Notes: generated from the letters alone by a model not told the origin. 64,000 bases of DNA from an uncultured Eisenbergiella sp. (GCA_947626995.1 CANQUI010000002.1:1-64000), one strand, 5' to 3'; positions 27,824 to 36,278 are shown, counted from the stretch's first letter. Translations and numbers: made by a program.

Positions 27824-28735
27824 ATGCTTAAGGACAAAACGGTATTTTTAAAAAAATACGCCATCACGGAGGCGCAGTTTGAGGAGGCGGCCATTTCCTG
27901 GGAGGAGCTTTGCGCCATTGCGGAGGATTACAGCGGGCGTCTGGAGGAGTTCAACCGTATCCGGGAGCAGTTTCTGCGGGAGTTTATCGAAAACCGGGAG
28001 GAACAGGCGGGGCTCCATTCCTACCGCAGCCGGGTGAAGACGCCGGAGCATCTGATCGAAAAGATCATCCGCCGCCGGATCGAAAACTATCTCAAATACA
28101 AGGATCTCAACCGGGAGAATTATCTGCGGTTTGTCACGGATATCATCGGTTTTCGGGGCCTGCTTTTATACCGGGAGAACTGGGTGATTTTTCATAAATA
28201 TCTGACCGCCCATTTTGAAAACCGGCCGGAGTGGTATATCCGGGACAGTCTCAGGGACTTTACCACAAACCGGGACCGCTATATGGTGGAGGCGCCCAAG
28301 GTACATATGCGCCCGGGGGATTTCGGAGACATTTATTCGGACTGGATTTCCAGCGACAACATCTTCGATCAGAAATATTATCGGTCCGTACACTATATTC
28401 TGAAATACTGCGGCGTCTATCTGGAGGTCCAGGTCCGGACGCTGTTTGAGGAGGGCTGGGGCGAGATCGACCATCACATCCTCTATCCCTACAAAAAGCA
28501 GGATCCGATGCTGACGGAGTTTTCCGAGCTGTTAAACCGTCTGGCGGGAATGGGGGACGAAATGGCGTCCTTTTACCGCCGGTTACAGCTTGTGCCGGGG
28601 GAAGCGTTTCCGGAAAAGCGCAGCGTGATCGAAACGAGAAAGGAATATGTGCCGCGCCGGACCGTGGTTTCCCGGATCGAACCGGACGCGGTTCGGACGG
28701 TGGAGGATGCGATACGGCTGGTCATCTCCCGTTAG
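27824..28735 (+). CDS. RelA/SpoT-domain GTP pyrophosphokinase ((p)ppGpp synthetase-like)
   Basis: 303 residues with one alarmone synthetase domain. Matching blocks: LIEKIIRRRIE, FVTDIIGFRGLLLY (nucleotide-binding, D present), YYRSVHYILKY (G-loop-like), EVQVRTLFEEGWGEIDHHILYPY (catalytic Glu region). No HD hydrolase and no TGS/ACT domains, so it is a small-type synthetase with an N-terminal helical extension of about 80 residues. ATG 27824 follows ACAGGA; the upstream TTG 27791 is less likely. It lies 39 bases after the GTPase-nuclease gene and probably shares its mRNA, which would tie a ribosome-stress factor to alarmone output. Toxic small alarmone synthetases share this domain, so product chemistry is open. 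Confidence 0.82.
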   Translation: MLKDKTVFLKKYAITEAQFEEAAISWEELCAIAEDYSGRLEEFNRIREQFLREFIENREEQAGLHSYRSRVKTPEHLIEKIIRRRIENYLKYKDLNRENYLRFVTDIIGFRGLLLYRENWVIFHKYLTAHFENRPEWYIRDSLRDFTTNRDRYMVEAPKVHMRPGDFGDIYSDWISSDNIFDQKYYRSVHYILKYCGVYLEVQVRTLFEEGWGEIDHHILYPYKKQDPMLTEFSELLNRLAGMGDEMASFYRRLQLVPGEAFPEKRSVIETRKEYVPRRTVVSRIEPDAVRTVEDAIRLVISR

Positions 28736-28756
28736 AGGGCCGGTAAGGAGAACGAA

Positions 28757-28987
28757 ATGGACAACAGATATGTGGGCATACCGCAGCGCGCCTATGAGAG
28801 CGCGGAGCGGATGCTGTATTTGACAAAAGAAGGAAAGATCAAGCAGCATCTTTTGGGGGATACGTCCCAGACCCGTTACGGGACCATAGAGGACCGGGGC
28901 ATGAACAGCTACCAGCAGTTTCTGCGTTCGAAGCTGGGCTATGAGGTCCTGCGGCTGGAAGGAGAAAGCGTGTATGAAAAATATTGA
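28757..28987 (+). CDS. Small hypothetical protein, 76 residues
   Basis: I do not recognise this protein. AAGGAG sits six bases before ATG 28757, and the gene is tightly packed between the alarmone synthetase and the next small gene, so it is likely real. The product is soluble and charged, rich in Tyr, Glu and Lys, with no membrane span and no cysteine. It starts MDNRYVGIPQRAYESAERM and ends EGESVYEKY. The next gene starts inside its last codons. Confidence 0.65.
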   Translation: MDNRYVGIPQRAYESAERMLYLTKEGKIKQHLLGDTSQTRYGTIEDRGMNSYQQFLRSKLGYEVLRLEGESVYEKY

Positions 28988-29516
28988 AAGTCTGTATCTG
29001 AATTACGGAGAGCTTCTGGAAGAATTCGGAGAGGATGTGATCGCCAGCCGCTACGCCTTCTTATGGAAGGAGTGCGAGGATTTTTTGCGGAGCATGGATC
29101 TGTTTGAACAGGTACAGATCAACGAGGTCATGATGATGCACGCGGTGCTGGACTATTTTTCCGACGTGTCCCGGCTTAAAAAATTCCATCATATCCATCA
29201 TATCAACGAAATTAAGGTAATGGCCTACGAAAGCTTCTGGCTTTTGCGGCGAAAGCCCCTGCAGGTGACGGCCGGGGGGCAGCAGGACGATCTGTTGGCC
29301 TTTGTCAACGAAAAGTTCGTGTTTTCCCGGATCGCCGCTTTTTTGGTCAAGGAGCAAAAATCCCTGGTTTTAAAGGGAGAGGATAAAAAAGCCTTCCTGA
29401 ACTACCTGGATACGCTGTATTATTACTTAAAATACCGGCAGTACGATCCGCTGATGCTGGAGCTGATGATTTTAGGCTACAAAGCGGGCGAGATCTGGGG
29501 AAAGCAGGAAGGGTAA
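28974..29516 (+). CDS. Hypothetical helical protein, 180 residues
   Basis: Unrecognised. ATG 28974 has AAGGAG nine bases upstream and overlaps the previous gene by 14 bases, which implies coupling. The product looks all-helical and soluble, with a His-rich segment KKFHHIHHINEIKVM near residues 74-88 and an aromatic stretch TLYYYLKYRQYDP. There is no known catalytic motif. It sits in the synthetase operon and may modulate the alarmone enzyme; that is a guess from position only. Confidence 0.65.
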   Translation: MKNIESLYLNYGELLEEFGEDVIASRYAFLWKECEDFLRSMDLFEQVQINEVMMMHAVLDYFSDVSRLKKFHHIHHINEIKVMAYESFWLLRRKPLQVTAGGQQDDLLAFVNEKFVFSRIAAFLVKEQKSLVLKGEDKKAFLNYLDTLYYYLKYRQYDPLMLELMILGYKAGEIWGKQEG

Positions 29517-29539
29517 GATAATCCAAAGAGGAGCGTAAA

Positions 29540-30385
29540 ATGAGAAAAGAAAAGAACTGGCTCTCTGCGCTGGCCGTAGGGAGCGCTTATCTGTTTGCCA
29601 TCAGTCCGCGTCTGACGCACCGTCCTGCGCCGATGCCAAACGTGTACTATGCCCACCGGGGCCTGCACGACAATCAATCCGACGCGCCGGAGAATTCCCT
29701 GGCGGCGTTTCAAAAGGCGGCGGACGCCGGATACGGAATCGAACTGGACGTGCAGCTGACAAAGGACGGTCAGGTGGTGGTGGTCCATGACTTTGATCTG
29801 AACCGGATCTGTCAGGTGCCGGGCAATGTGGAGGAGTTTACCTATGAGCAGCTGCGGCAGTTCCCGATTTACGGGACGCAGGAACGCATCCCGCTGTTTC
29901 GGGATGTGCTGAAGCTGGTGGACGGCCGCGTTCCGCTGATCGTGGAGATCAAATGTAAAAGGAATTACGAGATCTGCAAAAAAACGCAGGAAATCCTGCA
30001 ACATTACCGGGGGATTTACTGTATTGAGTCATTTCACCCCGGCGTGCTGTGGTGGTACAAAAAAAACTGTCCCGAAATCTGCAGAGGCCAGTTGTCCATG
30101 AACTATCAGAGGGAAGAACACGAAACCAATCCGATGTATTATATCATGCGGTTCCTCCTGACGAATTTTCTCACCCGGCCGGACTTTATTGCCTATGACT
30201 GCAGGGCCATGCGGGCGCTTTCCAAGAATCTCTGCCGAAGGCTGTTTTTGTGTCCCTCGGTGGCCTGGACGGTAAAAAGCCCGGAGCAGCTGGAAAGATG
30301 CAGGGCCTATTACGATTATTTTATTTTTGAAGGATTTTGCCCAAAGGACGGAAAGGGGGCGGAAGCGGGATGCACAATCAGTTGA
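29540..30385 (+). CDS. Glycerophosphodiester phosphodiesterase
   Basis: GDPD-family TIM barrel that splits glycerophosphodiesters into glycerol-3-phosphate and an alcohol. Seen: YYAHRGLHDNQSDAPENSLAA at about residues 35-55 (catalytic HRG with PENS), ELDVQLTKDGQVVVVHD (metal ligands E and D, catalytic H) and LIVEIKCK. A short hydrophobic N-terminus (ALAVGSAYLFAIS) may anchor it in the membrane. 281 residues. Its substrate could be deacylated phospholipid or a glycerophosphate polymer. It overlaps the next gene by 16 bases. Confidence 0.9.
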   Translation: MRKEKNWLSALAVGSAYLFAISPRLTHRPAPMPNVYYAHRGLHDNQSDAPENSLAAFQKAADAGYGIELDVQLTKDGQVVVVHDFDLNRICQVPGNVEEFTYEQLRQFPIYGTQERIPLFRDVLKLVDGRVPLIVEIKCKRNYEICKKTQEILQHYRGIYCIESFHPGVLWWYKKNCPEICRGQLSMNYQREEHETNPMYYIMRFLLTNFLTRPDFIAYDCRAMRALSKNLCRRLFLCPSVAWTVKSPEQLERCRAYYDYFIFEGFCPKDGKGAEAGCTIS

Positions 30386-30867
30386 CCAAAAGCGATATCC
30401 GCAAAATGCAGGAAGAGATCGAGCACCGGAAGCTGGTGGTCCGCAAACAGGCGCTGGAAGACGTGAAGGCGGCCAGGGCGCAGGGAGATCTGTCGGAGAA
30501 TTTTGAATATTACGCCGCGAAAAAATTCAAGAACGCCAACGAGAGCCGGATCCGTTTTCTGGAACGGATGATCAAAACGGCGGATATCATTGAAGATACG
30601 TCGGCGGCGGACGAGGTGGGGATCCACAACCGGGTGCAGGTCCTGTTTGAAGAAGACAATGAGGTCCAGACGTATAAGATCGTGACCACCATGCGGCAGA
30701 ATTCGCTGGAAGGGCTGATTTCCACGGAATCGCCGCTGGGCAAGGCGCTGATGGGACATAAGGTGGGCGAGCGGATCTTTGTGCAGGTGGGAGACGGCGG
30801 TTATTATGTGGTGATCCAGGCCATTGAAAAGACGGAGGACGACGAGGAAGCGCTGCGCGGGTTTTAG
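30370..30867 (+). CDS. greA: GreA/GreB-family transcription elongation factor
   Basis: Secondary-channel factor of RNA polymerase that stimulates cleavage of backtracked RNA. The N-terminal coiled coil carries the acidic tip GDLSENFEYYAAKK (canonical GDLSENAEYHAAK), and the C-terminal FKBP-like domain carries SPLGKALMGHKVGE. 165 residues from ATG 30370. It starts inside the GDPD gene. Clostridia often have more than one GreA paralog, so this may not be the housekeeping copy. The acidic end EKTEDDEEALRGF is slightly longer than usual. Confidence 0.9.
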   Translation: MHNQLTKSDIRKMQEEIEHRKLVVRKQALEDVKAARAQGDLSENFEYYAAKKFKNANESRIRFLERMIKTADIIEDTSAADEVGIHNRVQVLFEEDNEVQTYKIVTTMRQNSLEGLISTESPLGKALMGHKVGERIFVQVGDGGYYVVIQAIEKTEDDEEALRGF

Positions 30868-30872
30868 GAAAG

Positions 30873-30893
30873 GGCGGCTTACGTAAAGCCGCC
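30873..30893. terminator. Hairpin between convergent greA and SDR genes
   Basis: GGCGGCTT at 30873-30880 pairs with AAGCCGCC at 30886-30893. It overlaps the last codons of the minus-strand SDR gene and lacks a clear T run, so termination is only possible, not shown. Confidence 0.35.
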
Positions 30894-31601
30894 GTCCAGG
30901 GTCACGATCTGTCCGGTCAGATAGGCAGGGGCCCGGGCGAGCAAAAGCGCCAGCTCGGCCACCTCCTGAGGCTTTCCCAGCCGGTCCGCAGGAATGGCGT
31001 CGATGAGGGCACCGATTTCCTCCGGGGAGAAGCAGCGGTTCATATCCGTATCAATTACGCCGCAGGCGATGGCGTTGACCTGGACGTTGCTGGGGGCCAG
31101 TTCCTTTGCCAAGGCCCTGGTCAGGCTGTTGACGGCTCCCTTGGAGGCGGAATAGGCGGCTTCCATGGAAGCGCCCACATTGCCCCAGATCGAGGAGATA
31201 TTGATGATGCGGCCCTGTTTGCGCGCCGCCATTTTCCGGGCGGCCAGCTTACAGGTATAAAAACAGCCGTCCAGATTGACAGCCATGAGCCTGCGCCATT
31301 CCTCGGGCGTCATATCGGCCAGCAGGCCGATATGAGAGACGCCGGCATTGTTGAGGAGCACATCCAGATCGCCTATCCCGGAAAAGAGCGCTTCTACGCT
31401 GGCCCAGTCTCCGATATCGCCTGTAAAAGGGGTGGCGTGGATGTGATAGCGAAGGGAGAGCTGCCGGCAAACGTCCGACAGCGTTTCTTTTGTATGCAGA
31501 CAGGTGAGGATCAGGTCGTATCCGGCGCCGGCGAAGGTTTCGGCGATGGCGCGGCCGATGCCCCGGGAAGCGCCCGTGATCAGTGCGGTTTTTCTTGTCA
31601 T
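30879..31601 (-). CDS. Short-chain dehydrogenase/reductase (FabG-like)
   Basis: Classical SDR, 240 residues. NAD(P)-binding TGASRGIGRAIAETF at residues 8-22, NNAGVSHIG, catalytic Ser in INISSIWGN, and YSASKGAV with active-site Tyr/Lys. The C-terminal GQIVTLDGGFT matches 3-oxoacyl-ACP reductases. The only fatty-acid-like gene here, standing alone on the minus strand, so it may be FabG itself or a dedicated reductase. It converges on greA and diverges from trxB. Confidence 0.88.
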   Translation of the reverse strand: MTRKTALITGASRGIGRAIAETFAGAGYDLILTCLHTKETLSDVCRQLSLRYHIHATPFTGDIGDWASVEALFSGIGDLDVLLNNAGVSHIGLLADMTPEEWRRLMAVNLDGCFYTCKLAARKMAARKQGRIINISSIWGNVGASMEAAYSASKGAVNSLTRALAKELAPSNVQVNAIACGVIDTDMNRCFSPEEIGALIDAIPADRLGKPQEVAELALLLARAPAYLTGQIVTLDGGFT

Positions 31602-31652
31602 AGCGGAATTCCTCTCCGAGAAAACGGGTAAGCTGATACTGGTATCGAACCC

Positions 31653-31682
31653 ATTATATCATTGGATACAGGAGGATGGCAA
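31653..31682 (-). promoter_or_regulatory. Extended -10 promoter of the SDR gene
   Basis: On the minus strand TTGCCA (31682-31677), spacer 18, TATAAT (31658-31653) with TGA directly before the -10. The -35 overlaps the trxB start codon region, so the two divergent genes may interfere. Confidence 0.45.
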
Positions 31683-32593
31683 TGTACGATTTAATCATCA
31701 TCGGTTCCGGCCCGGCGGGGCTTTCGGCGGCGATATACGCAAGACGCGCGGGCCTTTCCGTGCTGGTGTTTGAGAAGCTGCCCATGGGCGGCGGCCAGGC
31801 GGTAAACACATACGAGGTGGACAATTATCCCGGCCTGTCGGGCATCAGCGGATTTGATCTGGCCATGCGCTTCTTTGAACACGCAAAAAAAGCGGGGGCA
31901 GAGTTTGTGCAGGCCGCCGTGACGGGCGTGACGGATCAGGGAAAGAAAAAAACGGTGCATACCGCGCAGAAGGATTATGAAGCGAAAGCGGTGATTCTGG
32001 CGGCGGGAGCCGTTCACCGCAAGCTGAATGTGCCGGGTGAGGAGACGCTGGCGGGCAGAGGGGTTTCTTACTGCGCCACCTGCGACGGCGCCTTTTACCG
32101 GGACGAAACCGTGGTTGTGGCAGGCGGCGGCGACGTGGCGGCAGAGGACGCCATCTTTCTGGCGCGCACCTGCAAAAAGGTGTATGTGGTGCACCGCAGG
32201 GACAGGCTGCGGGCCGCAGGAAGCCTGCAGGAGAAATTGTTTTCCCTGAAAAATGTGGAAATGGTCTGGAACGCCACGGTGACCGAGATTTTGGGAACGC
32301 AGCAGGTAGAGGGCGTCCTGGTGCGTACGACAGACAAAACGGCAACGCGCAGGATAGACGCAAAGGGCGTGTTTATCGCGGTGGGCATCGTGCCGGAATC
32401 GGCGGCCTTTGCCGGTCTTTTGGAAACGGATGAGGACGGCTATCTGCGGGCCGGGGAGGACTGCGTTACCAACGTGCCGGGCATTTTTGCCGCCGGGGAT
32501 ATCCGGCAGAAAAAACTGAGACAGATCGTCACCGCCGTAGCGGACGGGGCCAATGCGGTGACCTCTGCAGAGGCCTATCTGCTGGGAATGTGA
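31682..32593 (+). CDS. trxB: Thioredoxin reductase
   Basis: FAD/NADPH flavoprotein, 303 residues. FAD-binding GSGPAGLSAAIYARRAGL at about residues 8-25, redox pair CATC in the block YCATCDGAFYR, NADPH site VAGGGDVAAEDA and C-terminal FAADGDI-type motif (IFAAGDIRQKKLRQI). I prefer ATG 31682 to 31676 because AGGAGG at 31670-31675 needs a few bases of spacing. No thioredoxin gene is adjacent. It serves redox balance and disulfide reduction in the cytoplasm. Confidence 0.92.
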   Translation: MYDLIIIGSGPAGLSAAIYARRAGLSVLVFEKLPMGGGQAVNTYEVDNYPGLSGISGFDLAMRFFEHAKKAGAEFVQAAVTGVTDQGKKKTVHTAQKDYEAKAVILAAGAVHRKLNVPGEETLAGRGVSYCATCDGAFYRDETVVVAGGGDVAAEDAIFLARTCKKVYVVHRRDRLRAAGSLQEKLFSLKNVEMVWNATVTEILGTQQVEGVLVRTTDKTATRRIDAKGVFIAVGIVPESAAFAGLLETDEDGYLRAGEDCVTNVPGIFAAGDIRQKKLRQIVTAVADGANAVTSAEAYLLGM

Positions 32594-32669
32594 CGAAAGG
32601 CGTTCCATGACGACATAAAATTGTCACAAAATTTCCATAATTTTGTGGAATCAAATTGTGAATTGTAGA

Positions 32670-32698
32670 TTGACAAAGATCCGTGTCGATGTTATAGT
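32670..32698 (+). promoter_or_regulatory. Promoter of the NlpC/P60 hydrolase gene
   Basis: TTGACA at 32670-32675, spacer 17, TATAGT at 32693-32698. The gap 32594-32780 is AT-rich with several TTTGTGGAA/TTGTGAATT-like words; the leader to the start codon is about 75 bases. Confidence 0.75.
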
Positions 32699-32780
32699 AT
32701 TCCTTGGGTGTAATAATTTTGTAACAAATGAAACAACTTATTAAGTTTTAGGTTACAAATGAGCAGGCTCGGAGGGGTTT

Positions 32781-34079
32781 ATGAAATACACATCGACAAA
32801 GATTATGGTATGCGCGTTGGCGGCGGCGGTTTCTCTGTCCGTAAGCCCGATGGAAGCGAAAGCGGCGGGAGTGTCTTCCTCCCTTCCGGCGGCCGGACTG
32901 GGTCTTGCCTTAGGAGACGGCACCTCGCTTTCGGAACTGCTTGACGAAAGGGAACGGGAGCAGACCGAGACCGCAGAGACGGAAGAAGAAACCAAAGAAA
33001 CACAGACCGAGACGCAGGAGACGGAGGATCAGGAGACGCTGACGGAAGAAACGGACGCGCAGACGCAGGAAGCCGAAACCGGCCGCGGGCTTGCCGAGGG
33101 GACGATGATCATCGCCCAGGTCACGGATTATGTGAATATCCGCAGCACAGCCGGCACGGACGGGGAGATCGTGGGCAAGCTGTACAACAATTCCGTGGGA
33201 TATCTGATCCGCGAAGAGGGGGAATGGTTTCAGATCAAATCCGGCACGGTGGAAGGATATGTAAAAGCGGAATATTTTGAAATCGGAGAAAAGGCGGAGC
33301 AGATCGCCCGGGAGGTAGGCGATACGATCGCGATCGTGGATACGGAGACGCTTCGCGTCAGGACCGAGCCCAGTCTGGACGCCTCCGTGCTGGGGCTTGT
33401 GCCCGGCGGGGAAGAGCTGTCCGTGCTGGACGAGGAAAACGGCTTTGTGAAGGTCAGCATTGAGGAAGGCGACGGCTGGGTATCCACGGATTATGTAAAA
33501 CTGGAGACCGAATATGTGACCGCCGAATCCATTGAGGAAGAACAGGAGCGGATTCGCAGGGACGAGGAGGCCCGGGCGGAGGCAAAGAGAGCCGCGCAGG
33601 CCGCCGAGGAAAAACTGCATCAGCAGGAAGAAGAAAAAAAGAAGCAGGAGCAGGAGCAGCAGGCCAAAGAGGATGCGGTCGAACCGGCGCAGGAGCCTCA
33701 GGAGGCCGCAGCGCCCGTAAGCAGTTCCGGTTCCGGTCTGGGACAGGCCGTTGTAAATTACGCGCTGCAGTTTGTGGGGAATCCCTATGTATACGGCGGG
33801 ACGAGCCTGACAAACGGCGCTGACTGTTCCGGCTTTGTCATGAGCGTTTACCAGAATTTCGGCGTTTCCCTGCCCCATTCCTCATCGGCGGACCGGAGCG
33901 TGGGTTACGGCGTAGGCAGCCTCGCCGAGGCGCAGCCGGGCGATCTTCTGTGTTATTCGGGCCATGTGGCGATTTATATGGGCAACGGACAGATCGTTCA
34001 CGCCAGCACGGCCAGTACCGGAATCAAGGTGTCGGAGGCCAATTACCGAAAGATTCTGGCCATCCGAAGGATCTTTTAA
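32781..34079 (+). CDS. Secreted NlpC/P60 peptidoglycan endopeptidase with two SH3 domains
   Basis: 432-residue wall hydrolase that cuts stem peptides. Signal peptide at residues 1-30 (AAAVSLSVSPMEAKAAG), a Glu/Thr-rich spacer (ETQETEDQE), two bacterial SH3 domains (VTDYVNIRSTAGTDGEIVGK near 115; TLRVRTEPSLDASVLG near 190), a charged Gln/Glu/Lys coiled-coil linker (about 250-305) and a C-terminal NlpC/P60 domain. Catalytic Cys349 lies in GADCSGFVMSVYQNFG and His395 in YSGHVAIYMGN. Layout resembles a growth or separation hydrolase. It has its own promoter and terminator. Confidence 0.93.
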   Translation: MKYTSTKIMVCALAAAVSLSVSPMEAKAAGVSSSLPAAGLGLALGDGTSLSELLDEREREQTETAETEEETKETQTETQETEDQETLTEETDAQTQEAETGRGLAEGTMIIAQVTDYVNIRSTAGTDGEIVGKLYNNSVGYLIREEGEWFQIKSGTVEGYVKAEYFEIGEKAEQIAREVGDTIAIVDTETLRVRTEPSLDASVLGLVPGGEELSVLDEENGFVKVSIEEGDGWVSTDYVKLETEYVTAESIEEEQERIRRDEEARAEAKRAAQAAEEKLHQQEEEKKKQEQEQQAKEDAVEPAQEPQEAAAPVSSSGSGLGQAVVNYALQFVGNPYVYGGTSLTNGADCSGFVMSVYQNFGVSLPHSSSADRSVGYGVGSLAEAQPGDLLCYSGHVAIYMGNGQIVHASTASTGIKVSEANYRKILAIRRIF

Positions 34080-34094
34080 AATACAGACGAAATA

Positions 34095-34143
34095 AACTTC
34101 CGGAACCGGCGCGTTTGAAGCGGCGGCTCCGGAAGTTTTTTTT
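34095..34143 (+). terminator. Strong terminator after the NlpC/P60 gene
   Basis: AACTTCCGGA at 34095-34104 pairs with TCCGGAAGTT at 34128-34137, followed by a run of T. The T run merges into the -35 of the next promoter. Confidence 0.88.
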
Positions 34144-34170
34144 GACAAACCCGGAGGGATGGACTAGTAT
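34142..34170 (+). promoter_or_regulatory. Promoter of the transketolase genes
   Basis: TTGACA at 34142-34147, spacer 17, TAGTAT at 34165-34170 (a TATAAA lies at 34168-34173 with spacer 20). The -35 begins in the T run of the upstream terminator. Confidence 0.6.
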
Positions 34171-34210
34171 AAAAGAAAGAGCGTTCAAGAAACAGAGAAG
34201 GAGAGAGAAG

Positions 34211-35038
34211 ATGGATAACGCAGAACTGATGAGACATGCCAACGACGTCCGCAAGGGCATCCTCACGGCCGTCCACGGCGCCAAGGCCGGCCATCCCGGC
34301 GGTTCGCTGTCCGCAGCGGATCTTTTTACGTATCTTTACTTTGAGGAAATGAATATCGATCCTAAAAACCCGGACAAGGAGGACCGGGACCGTTTTGTCC
34401 TCTCCAAAGGGCACACGGCGCCGGGACTTTATGCGGCGCTGGCATACCGGGGGTATTTTCCGGTGGAGGATCTGCCGACGCTGCGCCATCTGGGCTCTTA
34501 TCTGCAGGGGCATCCCTGTCTGCAGCATGTGCCCGGCGTGGACATGTCCTCCGGTTCTCTCGGACAGGGCATTTCCGCCGCGGTGGGCATGGCGCTGGGC
34601 GCGCGGATGAGCGGGCAGCACTTTCGCGTCTATACGCTGCTGGGAGACGGCGAACTGCAGGAGGGGCAGGTTTGGGAAGCCGCCATGTTCGCGGGTCACA
34701 GAAAGCTGGACAACCTGGTGGTGATCGTGGATAACAACGGACTGCAGATCGACGGAAACATCGACGACGTCTGCTCTCCCAATCCCATCGACAAAAAATT
34801 CGAAGCCTTTCGTTTCCATGTGATCGACCTAAAGGACGGCAACGATATGCAGCAGATCCGCGACGCGTTCTCGCAGGCCGCCGCCGTCAGGGGCAAACCG
34901 ACGGCGATCATTGCCCACACGTTAAAGGGCAAGGGGGTTTCCTTTATGGAAGGCAAGGCGCAGTGGCACGGGAAAGCGCCCAATGACGAGGAATATGAGG
35001 CCGCTATGGCGGAGCTGGAAAGGATCGGTGAGGCATGA
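34211..35038 (+). CDS. Transketolase, N-terminal (thiamine pyrophosphate-binding) subunit
   Basis: 275 residues. It holds the pyrophosphate/metal-binding half of a split transketolase: GHPGGSLSAADLFTYLY, SKGHTAPGLYAALA, GSLGQGISAAVGMALGAR and the TPP motif GDGELQEGQVWEAAMFAGH...NNGLQIDG. Together with the next gene it moves two-carbon ketol units in the pentose phosphate pathway. ATG 34211 follows AGGAGAG; the frame from 33950 overlaps the hydrolase gene and terminator. It overlaps its partner by four bases. Confidence 0.93.
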   Translation: MDNAELMRHANDVRKGILTAVHGAKAGHPGGSLSAADLFTYLYFEEMNIDPKNPDKEDRDRFVLSKGHTAPGLYAALAYRGYFPVEDLPTLRHLGSYLQGHPCLQHVPGVDMSSGSLGQGISAAVGMALGARMSGQHFRVYTLLGDGELQEGQVWEAAMFAGHRKLDNLVVIVDNNGLQIDGNIDDVCSPNPIDKKFEAFRFHVIDLKDGNDMQQIRDAFSQAAAVRGKPTAIIAHTLKGKGVSFMEGKAQWHGKAPNDEEYEAAMAELERIGEA

Positions 35039-35979
35039 TGTCAGACGGAAAAAAGATTGCGACCAGAGAAGCATACGGAAACGCCCTGGCGGAATTCGGG
35101 GAGACGCAGCCCAGGCTGGTGGTATTGGACGCGGATCTGGCGGCCGCGACCAAAACCGGCGTATTTCAGAAAAAATTTCCGGACCGGCATATTGATTGCG
35201 GGATCGCGGAAGCCAATATGATGGGGATCGCCGCCGGGCTTTCCCTTACCGGGATGATCCCGGTAGCCAGTACCTTCGCCATGTTCGCCGCAGGCCGGGC
35301 TTTCGAGCAGGTGCGCAATTCCATCGGGTATCCGCATCTGAATGTGAAGATCGGCGCCACCCATGCGGGAATCACGGTGGGCGAGGACGGCGCCACCCAT
35401 CAGTGCAACGAGGATATCGCGCTGATGCGCACGATTCCGGGGATGACCATCCTCAACCCTTCCGATGCGGTGGAAGCCAGGGCCTGCGTGAAGGCCGCGC
35501 TGGAGATGACGGGCCCCGTCTATATGCGTTTCGGCCGTGCGGCGGTGCCGGTCATCAACGACGGCCCCGATTATCGGTTCCGGATCGGAAAGGGCCAGAT
35601 TCTCAAAGAGGGGACGGACGTGACCATCGTGGCCACCGGGCTTTTGGTCAGTTCGGCGCTGGAGGCGGCGCAAAAACTGGAGGCGGAAGGGATTTGCGCG
35701 GAGGTCATCAATATCTGCACCATTAAACCGCTGGATGTGGATCTGATCGTCCAAAGCGCCAGAAAGACCAAACGAGTCGTGACGGCGGAGGAACATTCCG
35801 TCATCGGCGGTCTGGGAGGCGCGGTGTGCGAGGCGCTGAGCGAAAACGAGCCGGTTCCGGTATACCGCATCGGGATCCGGGACGTGTTCGGCGAATCCGG
35901 TTCCGCGTCCGCGCTGCTGAAAAAATACAGACTGGACGCCGACGGCGTCCTGGAACAGGTTCGGGAATTTGTAAAATGA
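35035..35979 (+). CDS. Transketolase, C-terminal (pyrimidine-binding) subunit
   Basis: 314 residues, completing the split enzyme. Seen: pyrimidine-domain start TREAYGNALAEFGE, DCGIAEANMMGIAAGLSL, GVFQKKFPDRHIDCG, and the C-terminal domain VIGGLGGAVCEALSENEPVPV. Start overlaps the upstream stop (ATGA). Split transketolases are common in Clostridia and archaea. Nothing unusual. Confidence 0.93.
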   Translation: MMSDGKKIATREAYGNALAEFGETQPRLVVLDADLAAATKTGVFQKKFPDRHIDCGIAEANMMGIAAGLSLTGMIPVASTFAMFAAGRAFEQVRNSIGYPHLNVKIGATHAGITVGEDGATHQCNEDIALMRTIPGMTILNPSDAVEARACVKAALEMTGPVYMRFGRAAVPVINDGPDYRFRIGKGQILKEGTDVTIVATGLLVSSALEAAQKLEAEGICAEVINICTIKPLDVDLIVQSARKTKRVVTAEEHSVIGGLGGAVCEALSENEPVPVYRIGIRDVFGESGSASALLKKYRLDADGVLEQVREFVK

Positions 35980-36054
35980 CGGAAGCTTTTTTCAGAAAGT
36001 TCTTTCCGGGATAAAATCTGTAAAAAAAACCGGCTTTTTGTAAATCTGCACAAA

Positions 36055-36135
36055 AGAAAGGCGATATTAAAAAAGGGATTATATTTTGGATCAGAAAGTT
36101 ATCCACATACAGACCCTTGTTTTTATCGCCTTTCT
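36055..36135. repeat. 12-bp inverted repeat enclosing a DnaA-box
   Basis: AGAAAGGCGATA at 36055-36066 and TATCGCCTTTCT at 36124-36135 are perfect reverse complements, with 57 bases between them. The first DnaA-box-like site lies in the loop. Function unknown. Confidence 0.7.
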
Positions 36136-36168
36136 GACTTATACACGAAGTTATGCACATTTTCCACA
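36099..36168 (+). promoter_or_regulatory. Cluster of four DnaA-box-like 9-mers
   Basis: TTATCCACA at 36099-36107 (perfect consensus), TTATACACG at 36139-36147 (one mismatch), TTATGCACA at 36151-36159 (fits TTATNCACA) and TTTTCCACA at 36160-36168 (one mismatch), all on the plus strand. An AT-rich tract follows to about 36310. This is the only part of the 427-base gap 35980-36406 with such sites. It could be a DnaA-titrating or regulatory region, or an origin-like element; no dnaA gene is near. Confidence 0.5.
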
Positions 36169-36278
36169 ATCGAAATGAAAAAAAATTCATAACCAAATTT
36201 GGAATGGAGCAAACATCTGTTTTGTGAGGAAGTTCTAAAGCAAATCGGAAAATTACAAAATTTCGTTCTAAAATAATT

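Noticed and set aside
36099..36168. A firm call of the chromosome origin
   Set aside because: The boxes are suggestive, but there is no dnaA-dnaN neighbourhood and skew cannot be judged from one window.
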